Below are positions 12,640 through 23,940 of a stretch of DNA of 64,000 nt, piece by piece. Within the stretch, counting starts at the first letter, position 1. Each line of letters opens with the position of its first letter. A program made the translations under genes and the position numbers. The notes below the pieces were generated by a model, which worked only from the letters and a program-made list of their open reading frames with translations, had not been told where the DNA came from and searched no databases. This DNA comes from Symbiodinium natans. Taxonomy: Eukaryota > Sar > Dinophyceae > Suessiales > Symbiodiniaceae. The stretch lies in contig CAJNDS010000355.1 in the NCBI GenBank assembly GCA_905221605.1, positions 68,913 through 132,912 on the forward strand, in the 5' to 3' direction.

Positions 12640-14655
12640 AGAACATGTCACTTACCGACTTACGACCGGCCCGCGCCACTCTATCCCTCCATTTCCATGT
12701 GGCCTCCCAAGACCATCATGGCCATCAGCATAACCGACCACCACCCTGCACCAGGGCTCTTACTGCCATCCGCATTGCCTTTGGTCACCCAACGCGCCCC
12801 CGACACGAACTCGGGAGCAACAAGCACAGCAACACCAACACCAAGACCTCAGTGGAGGTCCTTCCAGTCTGCCAAATATCTTTGCACCATGCCGGTCATT
12901 GGTCATTGGTTGCACACTTGGCCGCTGTAGACAGGCATTTCACGGGAGGCCGAAGCGCCCGTACCGTATCAGCCAGAAGTCCGGAGAGCTTTCTGCAGAC
13001 CCATAGGTTCGCTGCTCTTAGGGTCTTAGGAACCTTGACAGTTGGCCGTTCTACAATAAGTGTCCCTAAAACGCAACATAATATTTCACTACTTGGAGTA
13101 CGTGTATGCTTGGGTGTGAAAGTCAGCACAAACCTGCAAAAATCGCCAAGACACAGCAAAAACTGTTGCAAAATGCAACAAATACACTTGCGGCCGCCGG
13201 GGACCAACCTGATCTGTCCGCACGCGGCACGGGGCCGAGGAGAATCGAGGAGAATCGGGGGTGGTGGGTGGTTTTAATCAGAAGAGAAAGTAGCAAAATC
13301 GAGGAGAATCGGGGGAATTTGCGGTGTCGGGGCCGCGCGGTGCCGCGGCAAGGCAAAAAGCTGTGGCGCGTGCGGCGCGTCTGAAATTCCAGCACTGTTG
13401 CACGGTTATTCGCGACAAACAAGAATTTTCCTGCACATTTGTGAATTTGCCTGCGAGCCGATGAGCAAGCAAGACCTGTACCATTTGTGCAAAACTCGGC
13501 GCAAAAACAAGGTTGGAAGCAAGCGAGTATCGACCTCGGCGTCTTTGTGGTCTACGAAAAAACAACCATGTCTAGACGTGTGACATTCGGTGTTAAATGT
13601 TGTTACTTGGTCTTACTACTTTCACATACTTCACAATGGCAACAATTTTATTGTGGAGCGTCTTACAGTCGAAGGACCTTGGACAAAACACTCATGCATT
13701 CAAGCGGGCCCAGGTCGGGAAACTTATTTACTTGGCGCTAGGACGAAGAAGGGCAAAGAATGCAAGCCCCAAATCCCTAAACCCTGTAGGAGTTCTCTAA
13801 TTCGGTCCTGGCGCGAGGGCCGGCCGCGCACCATTTGGGACATTGCCACCCTTGGCACCAAAGAACACTCCAAGTGCCAGTAGCAGGTGACGTCGTGACC
13901 CCATGAGGCTTGTCAGCAACAGGGCACAGAGGCGTTCAGATTCAAACGTGCAAGTGGTACACAGCGTCTGCGGAAACTCCCCTACAAAACCCTATGAGGC
14001 CGGCCCCACCTTACAATGATTGCTCTACCACTGGAATTAGACTCAGACCTAAACCCAAAACCAAAAAGGACCAAAACCTCCACCTCACCAAACCTCCGGC
14101 AAGGTGTGCCAACAGGGCAGTGTCGATGATCGCTACAAGTTCCTACTACACCGAGCTCTCAGGCGCGGATTTTCGGCCACAGGCGCTTAACTTCAATTTG
14201 GCCGTTTAAATTTCGCATCGTTGTGCAACTACTTCCAAGCTCTCTCTCTCGACGACTCTTGGCCCGAAGAAGCTCTAGCTCAAGAGTTGTTTCTCCACCG
14301 GCGCAAAGCAGCTGCACCAAACTTCGCTGACCCGTACAGGATTCGGAGCACCGAAGCCGCGGCAGAGCGGATTGGCAACGGCACAGCGCTTGCTGCGGCA
14401 GTGGTCATCTATAACCTGATGCAGGCGCAATCCACCGAGGGACATCTCGCCCTGCATGTGCCCCCGCCCTCAGCCTGCCTGGCCTCCCAATCAAAGGCCC
14501 TCGTACGTTCTGCCGGCATGGGTGTATGTGCCCGTGTTTGGGGGGAGGGGGGGGGGGGGGTGGTTGTGAAGGGGGCGGTGAATGCAGTAAGTGGAGTGAT
14601 GGAGAAACCACATGAGGAAAGAAGCCGAGGGGTGCGTATGCGAGACTGGCCGGGA
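12640..14655. other. Unassigned region, no confident gene
   Basis: Contains repeated GAGGAGAATCG words (13230-13310) and open frames without motifs. One plus-strand stretch, 14221-14430 (DDSWPEEALAQELFLHRR and then ALAAAVVIYNLMQA), is protein-like and could be an exon, but nothing identifies it. Confidence 0.25.
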
Positions 14656-14660
14656 AATTG

Positions 14661-14945
14661 AGTGAATGCATGCACCGGAACGCTTGCATGGTGAGTTGTG
14701 GGAGAACCTAGATGAAAGAATGCTTCGAATGAGTGTCTCGGTACGCATGGGACGAAGACTAGAATGGGGCGTGCGGGCAGAGAATTTCTCCAACTGCAAT
14801 CGGAATCTTTTCCAAGCACAGGACAGTCCAGATCACGACATGCCAACTAGAGACGGTCAACACGTGATGTGCGCACAGATGCCATAGCGGCCGTAGAGCA
14901 CCCAGAAAGACTTGACAATAGCTTGAAGACCGCGCGTTGAGCGAC
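14661..14945 (+). repeat. Dispersed repeat, copy 1 (about 285 bp)
   Basis: Begins AGTGAATGCATGCACCGGAA and ends near CTTGAAGACCGCGCGTTGAG. It is clearly homologous to 23643-23940 along its whole length, with scattered substitutions. No coding capacity in common. Likely a non-autonomous transposon or retroposed fragment. Confidence 0.75.
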
Positions 14946-15567
14946 AGGAAAGAAATGCGTGCGCAAAACCTACTCCGCACGTGCTGCTTGGATTTGCCAG
15001 AGGAGGTACTCGTGGTCACGGATCTTCGCAATGCACTCCTCAAGCATGGCCACACTGTCGTCCGCGAGCCTCTTCCAGCCCGAAGTGCTGTGAATGAGCC
15101 TGACAAAGAGTACGCTGCAGCCCCTTCCGCGGGGCTGCAGTCACAGGATATGGATGCCGTGGCCATTCGCACGCACTGGTCAATGGACGTTGTGCAGGCA
15201 TCACGTGGACGTTATCATCGCACTGGCATGGCCGCTCTGGCCATTTGCACGCACTGGTCACACGGACGTTATCATCGCACGGGCATGGATGCTCATTCGC
15301 AGGTGCGCTTCAAGAACGTACGGCCACGGCGGGGGAGTCGGCCTGCGCACGTTCCAAGACGTGTGCTCTGCTGCGGCGTAACGTCGGGTCTGAGGGCTAA
15401 GCCCTGAACCCTGAACCCTAAACCCTAAACCCTAAACCCTACACACAGGGTCTAAGCCCTGTTTGCAAGCGGACCCCTGCTTTGCCTCGTCCACGGTGCA
15501 ATCTGGTCCTAAACTCAGCTTCCTAAGCCGATATCAGGCCGGAGCGGCGTTTGCGGCTCCATATATT

Positions 15568-16020
15568 GGGGTTTAGGGTTTAGGGTTCAGGGTTCAGGGT
15601 TCAGGGTTTAGGGTTTAGGGTTTAGGGTTTAGGGTTTAGGGTTTAGGGTGAACCTTATACATATAAAAATATATATATATATATGCATATAATACATATA
15701 TATATATATACATATATGTGTATATGTCTGCGAGCCTGCTTCAAGTTTTTGTTGCAGTGTTGACCCTTGCTCCAGGCTTGATGTAGAATATGCCCGAGGG
15801 CTCTGTGCGGGTTTGCAGGTTCGTAGGCCTGAGAGCTGATGAGGGTTTAGGGTTTAGGGTTTAGGGTTTAGGGTTTAGGGTTTAGGGTTTAGGGTTTAGG
15901 GTTTAGGGTTTAGGGTTTAGGGTTTAGGGTTTAGGGTTTAGGGTTTAGGGTTTAGGGTTTAGGGTTTAGGGTTTAGGGTTTAGGGTTTAGGGTTTAGGGT
16001 TTAGGGTTTAGGGTTAGGGT

Positions 16021-16051
<31 letters not shown>

Positions 16052-16055
16052 AGGT

Positions 16056-16136
<81 letters not shown>

Positions 16137-16150
16137 GGTTTAGGGTTTAG
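15568..16150. repeat. TTTAGGG arrays turning into TTGAGGG
   Basis: TTTAGGG/TTCAGGG at 15568-15648, then about 25 perfect TTTAGGG copies (15843-16015), switching abruptly to about 17 copies of the one-base variant TTGAGGG (16016-16138) and back. A (TA)n tract lies at 15660-15725. Confidence 0.9.
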
Positions 16151-16624
16151 GAATTACTTGGAGGTTCATGGCACTTGGTAGCTAACTATCACTGTACTTC
16201 TAACCCACTTATAAGCCCCTTAAGTGCCCCAATATGGCTATAAGTACAGTTATAAGTACAGTTATAATTGGCTAATAAGTACCACGATCCTCCAAGCAGG
16301 CCAAGACAGACTTGCAGCACCAGACTCAGACGGACCACAGCTATGGACAAGTTGACGTCATGTCAGCACACAGCAGCGAGTTCAGCGCACCTGTTTTCAC
16401 AAATGTTGAGCAGAGTCCCGTGGCGACATGCACTTGTGCCTCCGCAAACCCTGCTCCGGAAAAAAAACTGAAGCTCAAACCCTAAACCCTAAACCCTAAA
16501 CCCTAAAGCCCTTGCTCCGGAAGAAAAGCCGAAGCTCACCGCACGCTCGCCAGAGCCCATGGCTAGCGGCCTTGGACGGCATGTTGAGACACCGCTTGGC
16601 ACAGAGACCGTAAGACATGCGGGG

Positions 16625-17022
16625 GCTTTCTTTCTTTCTCTCTTTCGTTCTTTATTTCTTTCTTTCTTTCTTTCTATTTTTCGTTCTTTCTCTCTCTCTC
16701 TCTCTCTCTCTCCCTCTCCCTCTCCCTCTCTCCCTCTCCCTCTCCCTCTCCCTCTCTCCCTCTCCCTCTCTCTCTTTCTCTCCTAGTCAAAACCTACGGA
16801 AAGGAACGATTTCCTCTCAAAATATGGAGGGCATGGAGGTTTACCTAGGAGAAAACAAGAAAACCGACCAAATCCTATGAAAATAAGGAGGGAATGGAGA
16901 ACAAAAGGAAAGACCCCCCCAAAGTAAAAAAAAAAAAAATAGCTATATATATATATATGTGCATATATGTATATTTATATCTATATATATATATATAATA
17001 AAAATAAGACAGACAAAAATAC

Positions 17023-17054
<32 letters not shown>

Positions 17055-17055
17055 C
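16625..17055. repeat. Microsatellites: CTTT, CTCTCC, TA, AAT
   Basis: Pyrimidine tract 16625-16785, A-run 16926-16940, (TA)n 16943-17000, and (AAT)n 17020-17052, just 3' of the glycosyltransferase gene. No gene. Confidence 0.85.
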
Positions 17056-17161
17056 TCCATGTCGAATAATTTCTGCACGAAGTGCACTGCAGACATTTGC
17101 AGAGTGCAATTGGCGGGCTCCTAGAGGGAGTCGTGCTGGACTCTGGCGCTTGCTCAGTACC

Positions 17162-17856
17162 TCATTGTGAAGCGGTGAAGCGCTCTCCCGAGTCCGACAG
17201 CACCAGTTGCGAAGCCGAGCCCCCAAAGCCATGGTGGAAGGAGGTGCTGGGCGACATATGTGAGGCTGGGGACATGACTGAGGGGGAACGGGAGGGCGTC
17301 TTGTCCCTCGTAGTGCATATGAACTCCACGTCCCCACTCCACAAGAAATCATGCAGCATGCGGCAGCGGCAAACTGTCTCTCTCATTGCGCTGTAAGCCC
17401 ATGGTGAGATGAAACTGACCAGGATCCAGGCGAGCCAACGAGGACGATAGCGTGTCTCAAGTAGAGACGCAGCTTTCTGGATCGCCATTGGCGCAACGAG
17501 GAGCACCACAACGAAGAGTGGTAGGACGACAGTGGTGCCCATGACGGTTGTCACCATGAGTGGGTTGAACGCGCATGCTCGCGATTTCAACATGTAGCCG
17601 AGCACCCACATGAAAAGGTTAAATGCCCAGCCCTGAAACGGTTTGTCGACCCAGTCCAAGTAGACGACGACCATCTTGAAGAATGCCGAGATGTGTGTGG
17701 AGCGGAGAAACCATGTCATACATCGCAGCTTTTGGATTTGTCCGCTGTACCAGCGAGTACGCTGATTCACCAAGTTCTGAAAGTCTGGCGGCTCACGCTC
17801 CTGACACAGGATGTTGTCGTCAAGAGCACCTTTCATGCCATAGTAGGCCCAGGCAC
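17162..17856 (-). CDS. Family-2 glycosyltransferase, QxxRW and TM exon
   Basis: Begins AWAYYGMKGAL and has NQRTRWYSGQIQ, the QxxRW motif of processive GT2 enzymes. Several TM helices follow (about 17430-17700) that would form the product channel. A cytosolic Ser-rich tail ends at 17162. Together with the two preceding exons it completes the D, DxD, (T)ED and QxxRW set. Reading runs continuously from the preceding exon once the 737-nt intron is removed. Confidence 0.75.
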
Positions 17857-18577
17857 CTTATGAGGTGAGATTCTCACAGAAAGTCGAATTTTGGCACAAT
17901 CAGACCCTCAACCCTAAAACCCTAACCCTAAACCCATCTAAACCCTAAACCCTCAACCCTAAACCGCATTCCCCCGACCTCCATGCCCATCATGAAACCT
18001 TGCGGCCTGCTGGTGGGAGAAGCCTTTTTGTTGCCACCTTTCTTAGCCTACCCTTAAACCCTAAACCCTTAAACCCCAAATCCTAAACCCTAAACCCTTA
18101 AACCCTAAACCCTAAACCCCAAATCCTAAACCCTCAACCTTTGGCAGTGCCCGCTACCCTACCCAAGCTTCACTCGGCCCTAGGCCACAAGCACACGAGC
18201 ACGCGCATGACTTGCACCGAAGGCTTTGCACCGCCTGACACTGCAAGCCTTTGCCGCGAGTTAAGGCAAAAACACAAGGCTTCAGGAGTCTTTCAGCAAG
18301 CCATAGCAAGCCTATACATCCCAAAGCTGGGCTCAGGCTACGCCCTGTTCACCAAACAAGCCACGGCCACTCGAAAGGCTCACCTACCATCCCATTCTTC
18401 TTTGCCCCTAGCAGAAGCAGGCACTTGTCGGGGTATTTGCAAGACAACTGGAGCTACAAGTATGCGTGTGGAGCTCTGCGAAGTCGCTTGTGCTACCACG
18501 GGGGGGGAAGGTGCGCTTGAAATACCATCAACATGTTAAGTCTCCCACGCTGTGCAAACAACACGTTCAGTACCTAG
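17857..18577 (-). other. Intron of the glycosyltransferase gene with telomere-type repeats
   Basis: Bounded by two copies of GTGCCTGGGCCTACTA (minus strand) at 18578-18593 and 17841-17856. A GT donor can start in the first copy, and the AG acceptor immediately precedes the second. It holds CCCTAAA-type arrays at 17905-17965 and 18047-18140 and otherwise non-descript sequence. Confidence 0.6.
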
Positions 18578-18840
18578 TAGTAGGCCCAGGCACGGAACAT
18601 GGCATCATGATCTTCCCCGACCGTGCGATGATCGAACCCGACCTTTTTGATGGCATCTGTTCGCCAGAATGACCCTCGGCCGTTGCAGAAGGGCATCTGC
18701 ATTGGCCCGTAGATGACTTCGTTCACGGAATGACGGACGGCATCATGGCAGGTGGTGATTGCCCCAAGGGCGAAGAATCCATTGTCTGTGATGCCGGCAA
18801 AGTCCTCCCAGCAATGCACCTGACACCGCATCCGCCCACT
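18578..18840 (-). CDS. Family-2 glycosyltransferase, TED-region exon
   Basis: Encodes GRGSFWRTDAIKKVGFDHRT and then GEDHDAMFRAW, the acceptor-site block where processive GT2 enzymes carry (T/G)ED as the catalytic base region. It ends in RAWAYY at a GT donor that lies inside a 16-nt repeat shared with the next exon (17841-17856). Start near 18840 is approximate. Confidence 0.72.
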
Positions 18841-18908
18841 TTGTTTTGACTTATGTAGGGTGTAGGGCTTAGGGGCTTAGGGTCTTCTTGTCCCTAAGCC
18901 CCCCTTAC

Positions 18909-19545
18909 CGCATGTGACAAAATGTAGCAGAGCCACCAGGCGTGCTTGCACGGTGTCGTGGCCCTCTTCGAACAATCGCAAAGAAGCCCGGCACATGCTT
19001 TCGGCAGATACCATGGTATCGACGTCATTGAAGAGGGCAAACTCGGTTCTGAGCAAGTCTACAGCCATATTCAAGTTGTCGCATTTCGATGTTGACATGT
19101 GGTTGCGATGTGCCTCAAAAGCCGGCCACTCTGCCTGGAGTTCTTGCAGCTTCTGTTCAATCCAAGTATGCTCCTGAGGCGAGTTCCATACAAGTAGTAC
19201 CCTCAGAATGCCTGGATACTTCGCCGCCTCTTGTCGGTAGACTTCCAGGCAATCCAGCACGATATCCTCCTCATTGGGCATGTATGCGGGAAGAACGACT
19301 GTGATAGAACGGCATTGGTGGTCTTGGAGTTGCTTTTGAAGATCTGAGTCAGGACTCTGGTCGTTCGCCAGGGCGGACACTTCATAAGGACCCGTCCTGT
19401 AAGCTCTCAGGAGCGGCTCATGCTCACACCACGTCTTCATCTGGATGACAGCAGCATGAATCTGCGTCACGGCCGGCAAGAATGTAAGCGCGCATTGGAG
19501 GAGCATCGATGCCGCAGCAAGCTGATAAAAGGTGCCATCACTGAC
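18909..19545 (-). CDS. Family-2 glycosyltransferase, catalytic N-terminal exon
   Basis: Contains the GT-A fold opening SITVVLPAYMPNEEDIVLDC and a strand LRVLLVWNSPQE. It then has KCDNLNMAVDLLRTEFALFN followed by DVDTM, where the Asp residues match the UDP-binding and DxD metal sites of processive GT2 enzymes (cellulose, chitin and hyaluronan synthase type). These transfer a sugar from a nucleotide sugar to a growing polysaccharide at the membrane. A canonical G|GTAAGG donor is at 18908. The polymer made cannot be told from sequence. Confidence 0.75.
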
Positions 19546-19641
19546 CTGCGCAGCGTAAGAAGGTAACCGGGAACAATCAACTCAGCCACAAGCAAGACAT
19601 AAAGAGGTCACCAACAGAAGCACAGGATAGCTTAAATGTCC

Positions 19642-19902
19642 TTAGATGCTGGGCTCTTGATTAAACTTCTCCCTGGCCTGCGCTGTGTCATTCTCAGGCC
19701 CATCAGTGAAAAAGTACACAAAAAGGACATACTTCAGCATATCGGCGATGAAAAAAACTCCGGTGATGAGCCGGCGAAGAGATTTGGACTGCACAGACTG
19801 AGCATAAGGTCCAAGCCAGCCATGAGTTGGTCGATTGACGTCCAGCTTCTTGGGCTCAAAAGGGGGCAGGCGCACATCATACTCAACAGAGAGCTCAGCC
19901 AC
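19642..19902 (-). CDS. Glycosyltransferase gene region, linker exon with TM
   Basis: Encodes an acidic/Pro region and one hydrophobic helix (GVFFIADMLKYVLFVYFFTD). It lies between the multi-TM and catalytic exons on the same strand. No catalytic motif; assigned by position. Confidence 0.45.
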   Translation of the reverse strand: MAELSVEYDVRLPPFEPKKLDVNRPTHGWLGPYAQSVQSKSLRRLITGVFFIADMLKYVLFVYFFTDGPENDTAQAREKFNQEPSI

Positions 19903-20029
19903 CGCTCCTGCTGATGAGACCTCCAGAAGGGGGGTCTGATGGGGGTTAAGCCGGCTTCAGCTGTTGGGGCCCTAGCTCACTCTAAAACTGCCAATCTGCT
20001 GCACAATGACCACAGATCTCGAAACAGGA

Positions 20030-20460
20030 TTACAGATCTCGGGCGCGCGCCAGCAAAAGCAAGAGCAAGCTTGCCACGTAGGTGCCAAAGTGGGCATAGA
20101 TGGTACGGCGAAGGAGAAAGAAGCGGATGGCTTGTAGGACTTGCCAAGCCGTGATGAGATGCCTTTGATCATCCCAGCTAGCGAAACACAAGAAGACAAT
20201 GGAGCTAGCCAGAGTTTCCAGCATCAAGACTGGGAGGATGTTCTGGGTTTGCAACTTTCCGCCCGCGAATAGCAGAACCAGCACCAAGTTCAAGAGCAGG
20301 TCCAACACGCAGATGAAAGTTACTGTCCACGGCCATGAGCTTTTCTGGCGCGGGGGCAAGAGTGCAGGAGCATTCGTGTCCGCATCCGTCAGAATGGAAG
20401 CCTGTCCGGCGCCGTTAACTGAAGGTGCAACCCTGAGACCTTGACATGAAGTAGAGATCA
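20030..20460 (-). CDS. Glycosyltransferase gene region, multi-TM exon
   Basis: After a short Ala/Pro-rich stretch this exon encodes three to four hydrophobic helices (for example VTFICVLDLLLNLVLVLLFA and ETLASSIVFLCFA). It probably anchors the enzyme before the cytosolic catalytic domain. Acceptor placed near 20445; boundaries approximate. Confidence 0.5.
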
Positions 20461-20538
20461 TATAATTAGTATCCTCAAAAGGACACCCAATCATATGAAG
20501 AACCCATGTACACCAGGAACAGTCATGTAAACCCTGTT

Positions 20539-21036
20539 TCATGTGCCCCCTGCCTTTGATGCTGCCTTCGACGCCTTCTTCCCCCTCTTCCCCTGGAACA
20601 CAATGGACGAAGCCGCTTGCACTACAGCTGTCGTCGGGACGAGGAGGACCAGCATGAGGACCACCATGATGTTTGAGATAGCCAAGACGATGAGCACACC
20701 AAATACCACTCGCAAGACCACAGGCCCAGTCATAGGGTTCATAGCAAGATCTTGGTTCGGGGTCACCTTGTACAAGCGCGCATCGAAAGCCAAAGTGATG
20801 CTATGATCCTTCCACTTCACGAAGCCGCCCGACTTGCCCCACTCCCACTTGAAATGTTGATTGTGGGCTCGTGACAACCCTGGACGCGACAAGGACCGAA
20901 CTTCTCTGGCCGAGGATTGAAGCAATGCGATGCCACATTCCGCGTGACAGGCACCACTTGACATATTGGCGTCAGCCTCGCCGCAGAGATCGGCTGCCGC
21001 AAGCATGGCTGCACTGACTAGGAACAGCTTTGCCAT
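20539..21036 (-). CDS. Glycosyltransferase gene region, 5' exon: signal peptide and TM
   Basis: The ATG at 21036 starts MAKLFLVSAAMLAAADLC, a clear signal sequence. A Cys-containing lumenal segment follows (GACHAECGIALLQSSA, a style common in dinoflagellate secreted proteins). A strong TM helix (VLRVVFGVLIVLAISNIMVV, extended) and a basic Lys/Ala tail come next. The frame stops at 20539. I place it as the first exon of the downstream glycosyltransferase because of orientation and spacing. It could instead be a separate small membrane protein. Confidence 0.55.
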   Translation of the reverse strand: MAKLFLVSAAMLAAADLCGEADANMSSGACHAECGIALLQSSAREVRSLSRPGLSRAHNQHFKWEWGKSGGFVKWKDHSITLAFDARLYKVTPNQDLAMNPMTGPVVLRVVFGVLIVLAISNIMVVLMLVLLVPTTAVVQAASSIVFQGKRGKKASKAASKAGGT

Positions 21037-21484
21037 TCCTTTTGTGAAATTCAAAACACCGAACAATCAAAATGGATAAACCTCCCAGTGGGTTTTCGAG
21101 AGGTTCCGACGGCTGCAAGATGTATCCAACAGGTGTCGAGGGGCAACATTGCAGCAACTGATCAGATGTCGCACGCGGTCCAAGAGCCGTTCCCTCTCTG
21201 ACATTCAAGGGACTAAAGGAGGGAACCTTATATGTAAGGGACTTATCTTCATAAGCGTCCCTTCTAGGCTCCCCTCCTTATATCCCTTAAGACATTCCTT
21301 GCGAATCAGCTGGGGCTGGAACTGGGATCTCGACAATTCGTGTTTCAGCACCTGGGCATCCAAGTATCTCGCGCACTTTGAAACTACTTTTGAGGCAACC
21401 CCCAAGCGAACCCCACATGTGTTTAAGCAAGGGCAAAGCGGCATAAGCAGCCGAGGCCAGCCCAACGCGGCCCTCTACAATCAC

Positions 21485-21725
21485 TAATCATAACTACTAA
21501 TAACTAATAAAAACTAATAGTAGCTAATAATCACTAATAATAGCTCATAATAACTCATCATAACTCATAATAACTCATCATAACTCACAATAACTCACAA
21601 TAACTCACAATAGCTCACAATAGCTCATAATAACTCCTAATGACTCATAATAACTCATAACAACCAATAAGGAGTAACAATAACTAACAACAACTCATAG
21701 TAACTAGTAATCACATACTCTAACA
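21485..21725. repeat. Degenerate AACTAAT/AACTCAT repeat
   Basis: Runs of roughly 10-bp units (ACTAATAACT, AACTCATAAT, AACTCACAAT) with gradual drift. Noncoding; upstream of the glycosyltransferase gene. Confidence 0.75.
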
Positions 21726-21902
21726 CTCCCAATTAAGGCCCGTAAAACCCATTCGCCCGTGCATGCGCTCCCCGCTGTCACCGCCCTGGGCCCACGCGGG
21801 TCTTCTGCCGCAGCCAGCAAGGTAGATGACCTCTGAAGAATCAACTGCGGGCTTGCAGCAACGTGGGCTTAACATCTCCAGCCATTGCGCAAACCTCCAG
21901 AC

Positions 21903-22190
21903 TCTCCCTCTCTCTCCCTCTCTCTCCCTCTCTCTCCCTCTCTCTCCCTCTCTCTCCCTCTCTCTCCCTCTCTCTCCCTCTCTCTCCCTCTCTCGCGCTC
22001 TCTCCCTCTCTCTCTCTCTCTCTCCCTCTCTCTTCTCTCTCTCTCGCTCTCCCTCTCTCTCCCTCTCTCCCCTCTCTCCTCCCTCTCTCTCCCTCTCCCC
22101 TCTCTCTCCCTCTCTTCTCCTCCCTCTCTCCCTCTCTCTCCCTCTCTCCCTCTCTCTCCCTCTCTCCCTCCCTCCCTCCCTCCCTCGTGC
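21903..22190. repeat. (CTCTCC)n-type pyrimidine microsatellite
   Basis: Nearly 290 bp of pure pyrimidine on the plus strand. It yields spurious Ser/Leu/Pro and Arg/Glu frames in every register. Confidence 0.9.
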
Positions 22191-22469
22191 AAGGCAGATA
22201 CACCAAACTCTATTGACTTATCGCTTCCGAGCAGCAAAGCCGTGGCCAAGAGAATGAAGAGTGGCTGACAGTGCTCTCTGGATCTGAAGCACAGCCCACT
22301 CACCGCATGCCCAAACCCTAAACCCGAAACCCTAAACCCTAAGCCCTAAATTCCCACCCTGGGTGCCCTGGCATGTGGCCCTCACTTCTCGCAGTGCCAG
22401 CCCATGCCGCGGATCGATGCTGGGGTGCAGCCACAAGGACGCTCGATAACAGGCGTTTAGGGTTTAGGG

Positions 22470-22591
22470 GTAACCCAACAACATTTTAACGAAAGTTGGA
22501 AACTCAATAGCCTCAATCCCTAAGAGTAAAGTATAGGGAATCCCAGCACTATTTGTCCTTAAAAAGGTTTCCAACTTTTTGGGGGTTACTG
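22470..22591. mobile_element. Small foldback (MITE-like) element
   Basis: About 122 bp with inverted ends: GTAACCC... and GTTGGAAAC on the left, GTTTCCAAC and GGGGGTTAC on the right. The left end abuts TTTAGGG. No clear target duplication. Confidence 0.5.
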
Positions 22592-23640
22592 TAGAGCAAA
22601 GACCCCAACATGGATCACAATCGAGAATTTATTCCCCTGTTGCCTTCATTTAGGGTTCTGCAACTGCTAGTGGGCCTCCTTCATGCAAGCTGCCATGGAC
22701 CAACATGGTCACCGTGCCTTTTACGGTAGTGTGGGGTACCTGGGGATTCTCGGATTCTCTAAACTACGTAGTCGAGGGCTCCGTGTTCTCGAAATACTCA
22801 GCACGCCCAACAAGGCACCCATTGCCTGCGCGTTCTTAGGATGTATTGAAGGCACACGCTCTCTGCGAGCAGATCACAGCGCCTGACCTAGTAGTTGGGG
22901 TGAGCTTCAGATTGCCCTTGGACGTGGCCCGAGAAAGCAACCCAAACGGGCACGCACTCTCTTCACAGACTTACAACGATGTATTCCCAAAGCATTCTGC
23001 CCGTGTATGGCGGAAAAGAGGGAACACGTCGCTTCATGAGTTCGTCTCTCATGTGAGAGGGTTCTTGAGCCTGCCAGAAGTACATTCGCGAAACGATTGA
23101 AGTGTTGATCACAGACACTCTTGGCAGACCTCCGGACCGCACCGGAGGCATGGCAAGCTTTTCTTTCAACGCGTGGTGTGTCTTGAAAGTATAGTCGCAG
23201 CTCAGGAGCCAAGACTTTGATCACAACACTGCTCTAAAAATGTGCCTGCAGGCACGTGGCAGTATCGAGTTAAAAGAGCTCTTTGCAGGAATCTTCTGTG
23301 GTAAAGTTTGGAAGGTCAAATACCTTCCAGAGAGAAGGTGATGGCTGATCTGCGGGGCTATCTTCGGCCGGCCGCATCGCCTGTCGCCTACCCTACACAC
23401 GCATGAGCATGACTCTGACTTCTTTGCGACCACTGTCACTGCAGCTGTCTAGGTGCGAATGATACAAAGCTCAGAAAGGTTCCCTTCGACCACTTTCCTG
23501 TAGGCATCAATGCTGAGTGAATTGCGCAGGCAGGGAAAAATCTACAAACTCACGCTTTCCACCTACGCCTGCGCCTCAGCGAGCTGCGCAGCCCTTGGTG
23601 GGCATGTCAGGGAACTCCGCGTGTGTCTGGTTGCACAAGT
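22592..23640. other. No supported gene
   Basis: Unique-looking sequence with only short open frames lacking motifs. I see nothing to annotate before the dispersed repeat at 23643. Confidence 0.4.
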
Positions 23641-23642
23641 TC

Positions 23643-23940
23643 AGTGAATGCATGCACCGGAACGCTTGCATAGTGAGTTGCTGTAGCTCCGTCGGGGAGA
23701 ACCTAGATGAACGTATGATTCGAATGGGTGTCTCGGTGCGCGTGGGACGAAGACTAGAATGGGGCTGGCGGGCAGGGAACCTCTCTAACTGCAATCGGTT
23801 TTTTTTCAAGTACAGGACAGTACATGTCACGACATGCCAACTAGAGACGGTCAAGACATGATGTGCGTACAGATGCCATAGCGGCCACAGAGCACCCAAA
23901 AAGACTTGACAATAGCTTGAAGACTGCGCCTTGAGCGAAA
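23643..23940 (+). repeat. Dispersed repeat, copy 2 (about 298 bp)
   Basis: Homologue of 14661-14945, same orientation, with a 13-bp or so insertion near the start and a T-run expansion near 23800. Ends are not marked by clear inverted repeats. Confidence 0.75.

Noticed and set aside
20539-20542. ATGA overlap as translational coupling of two ORFs
   Set aside because: A eukaryotic, intron-containing context; the overlap is most likely chance at an intron edge.
21826-22303. Ser/Leu/Pro and Arg/Glu repeat proteins
   Set aside because: Translations of the CTCTCC microsatellite on both strands.
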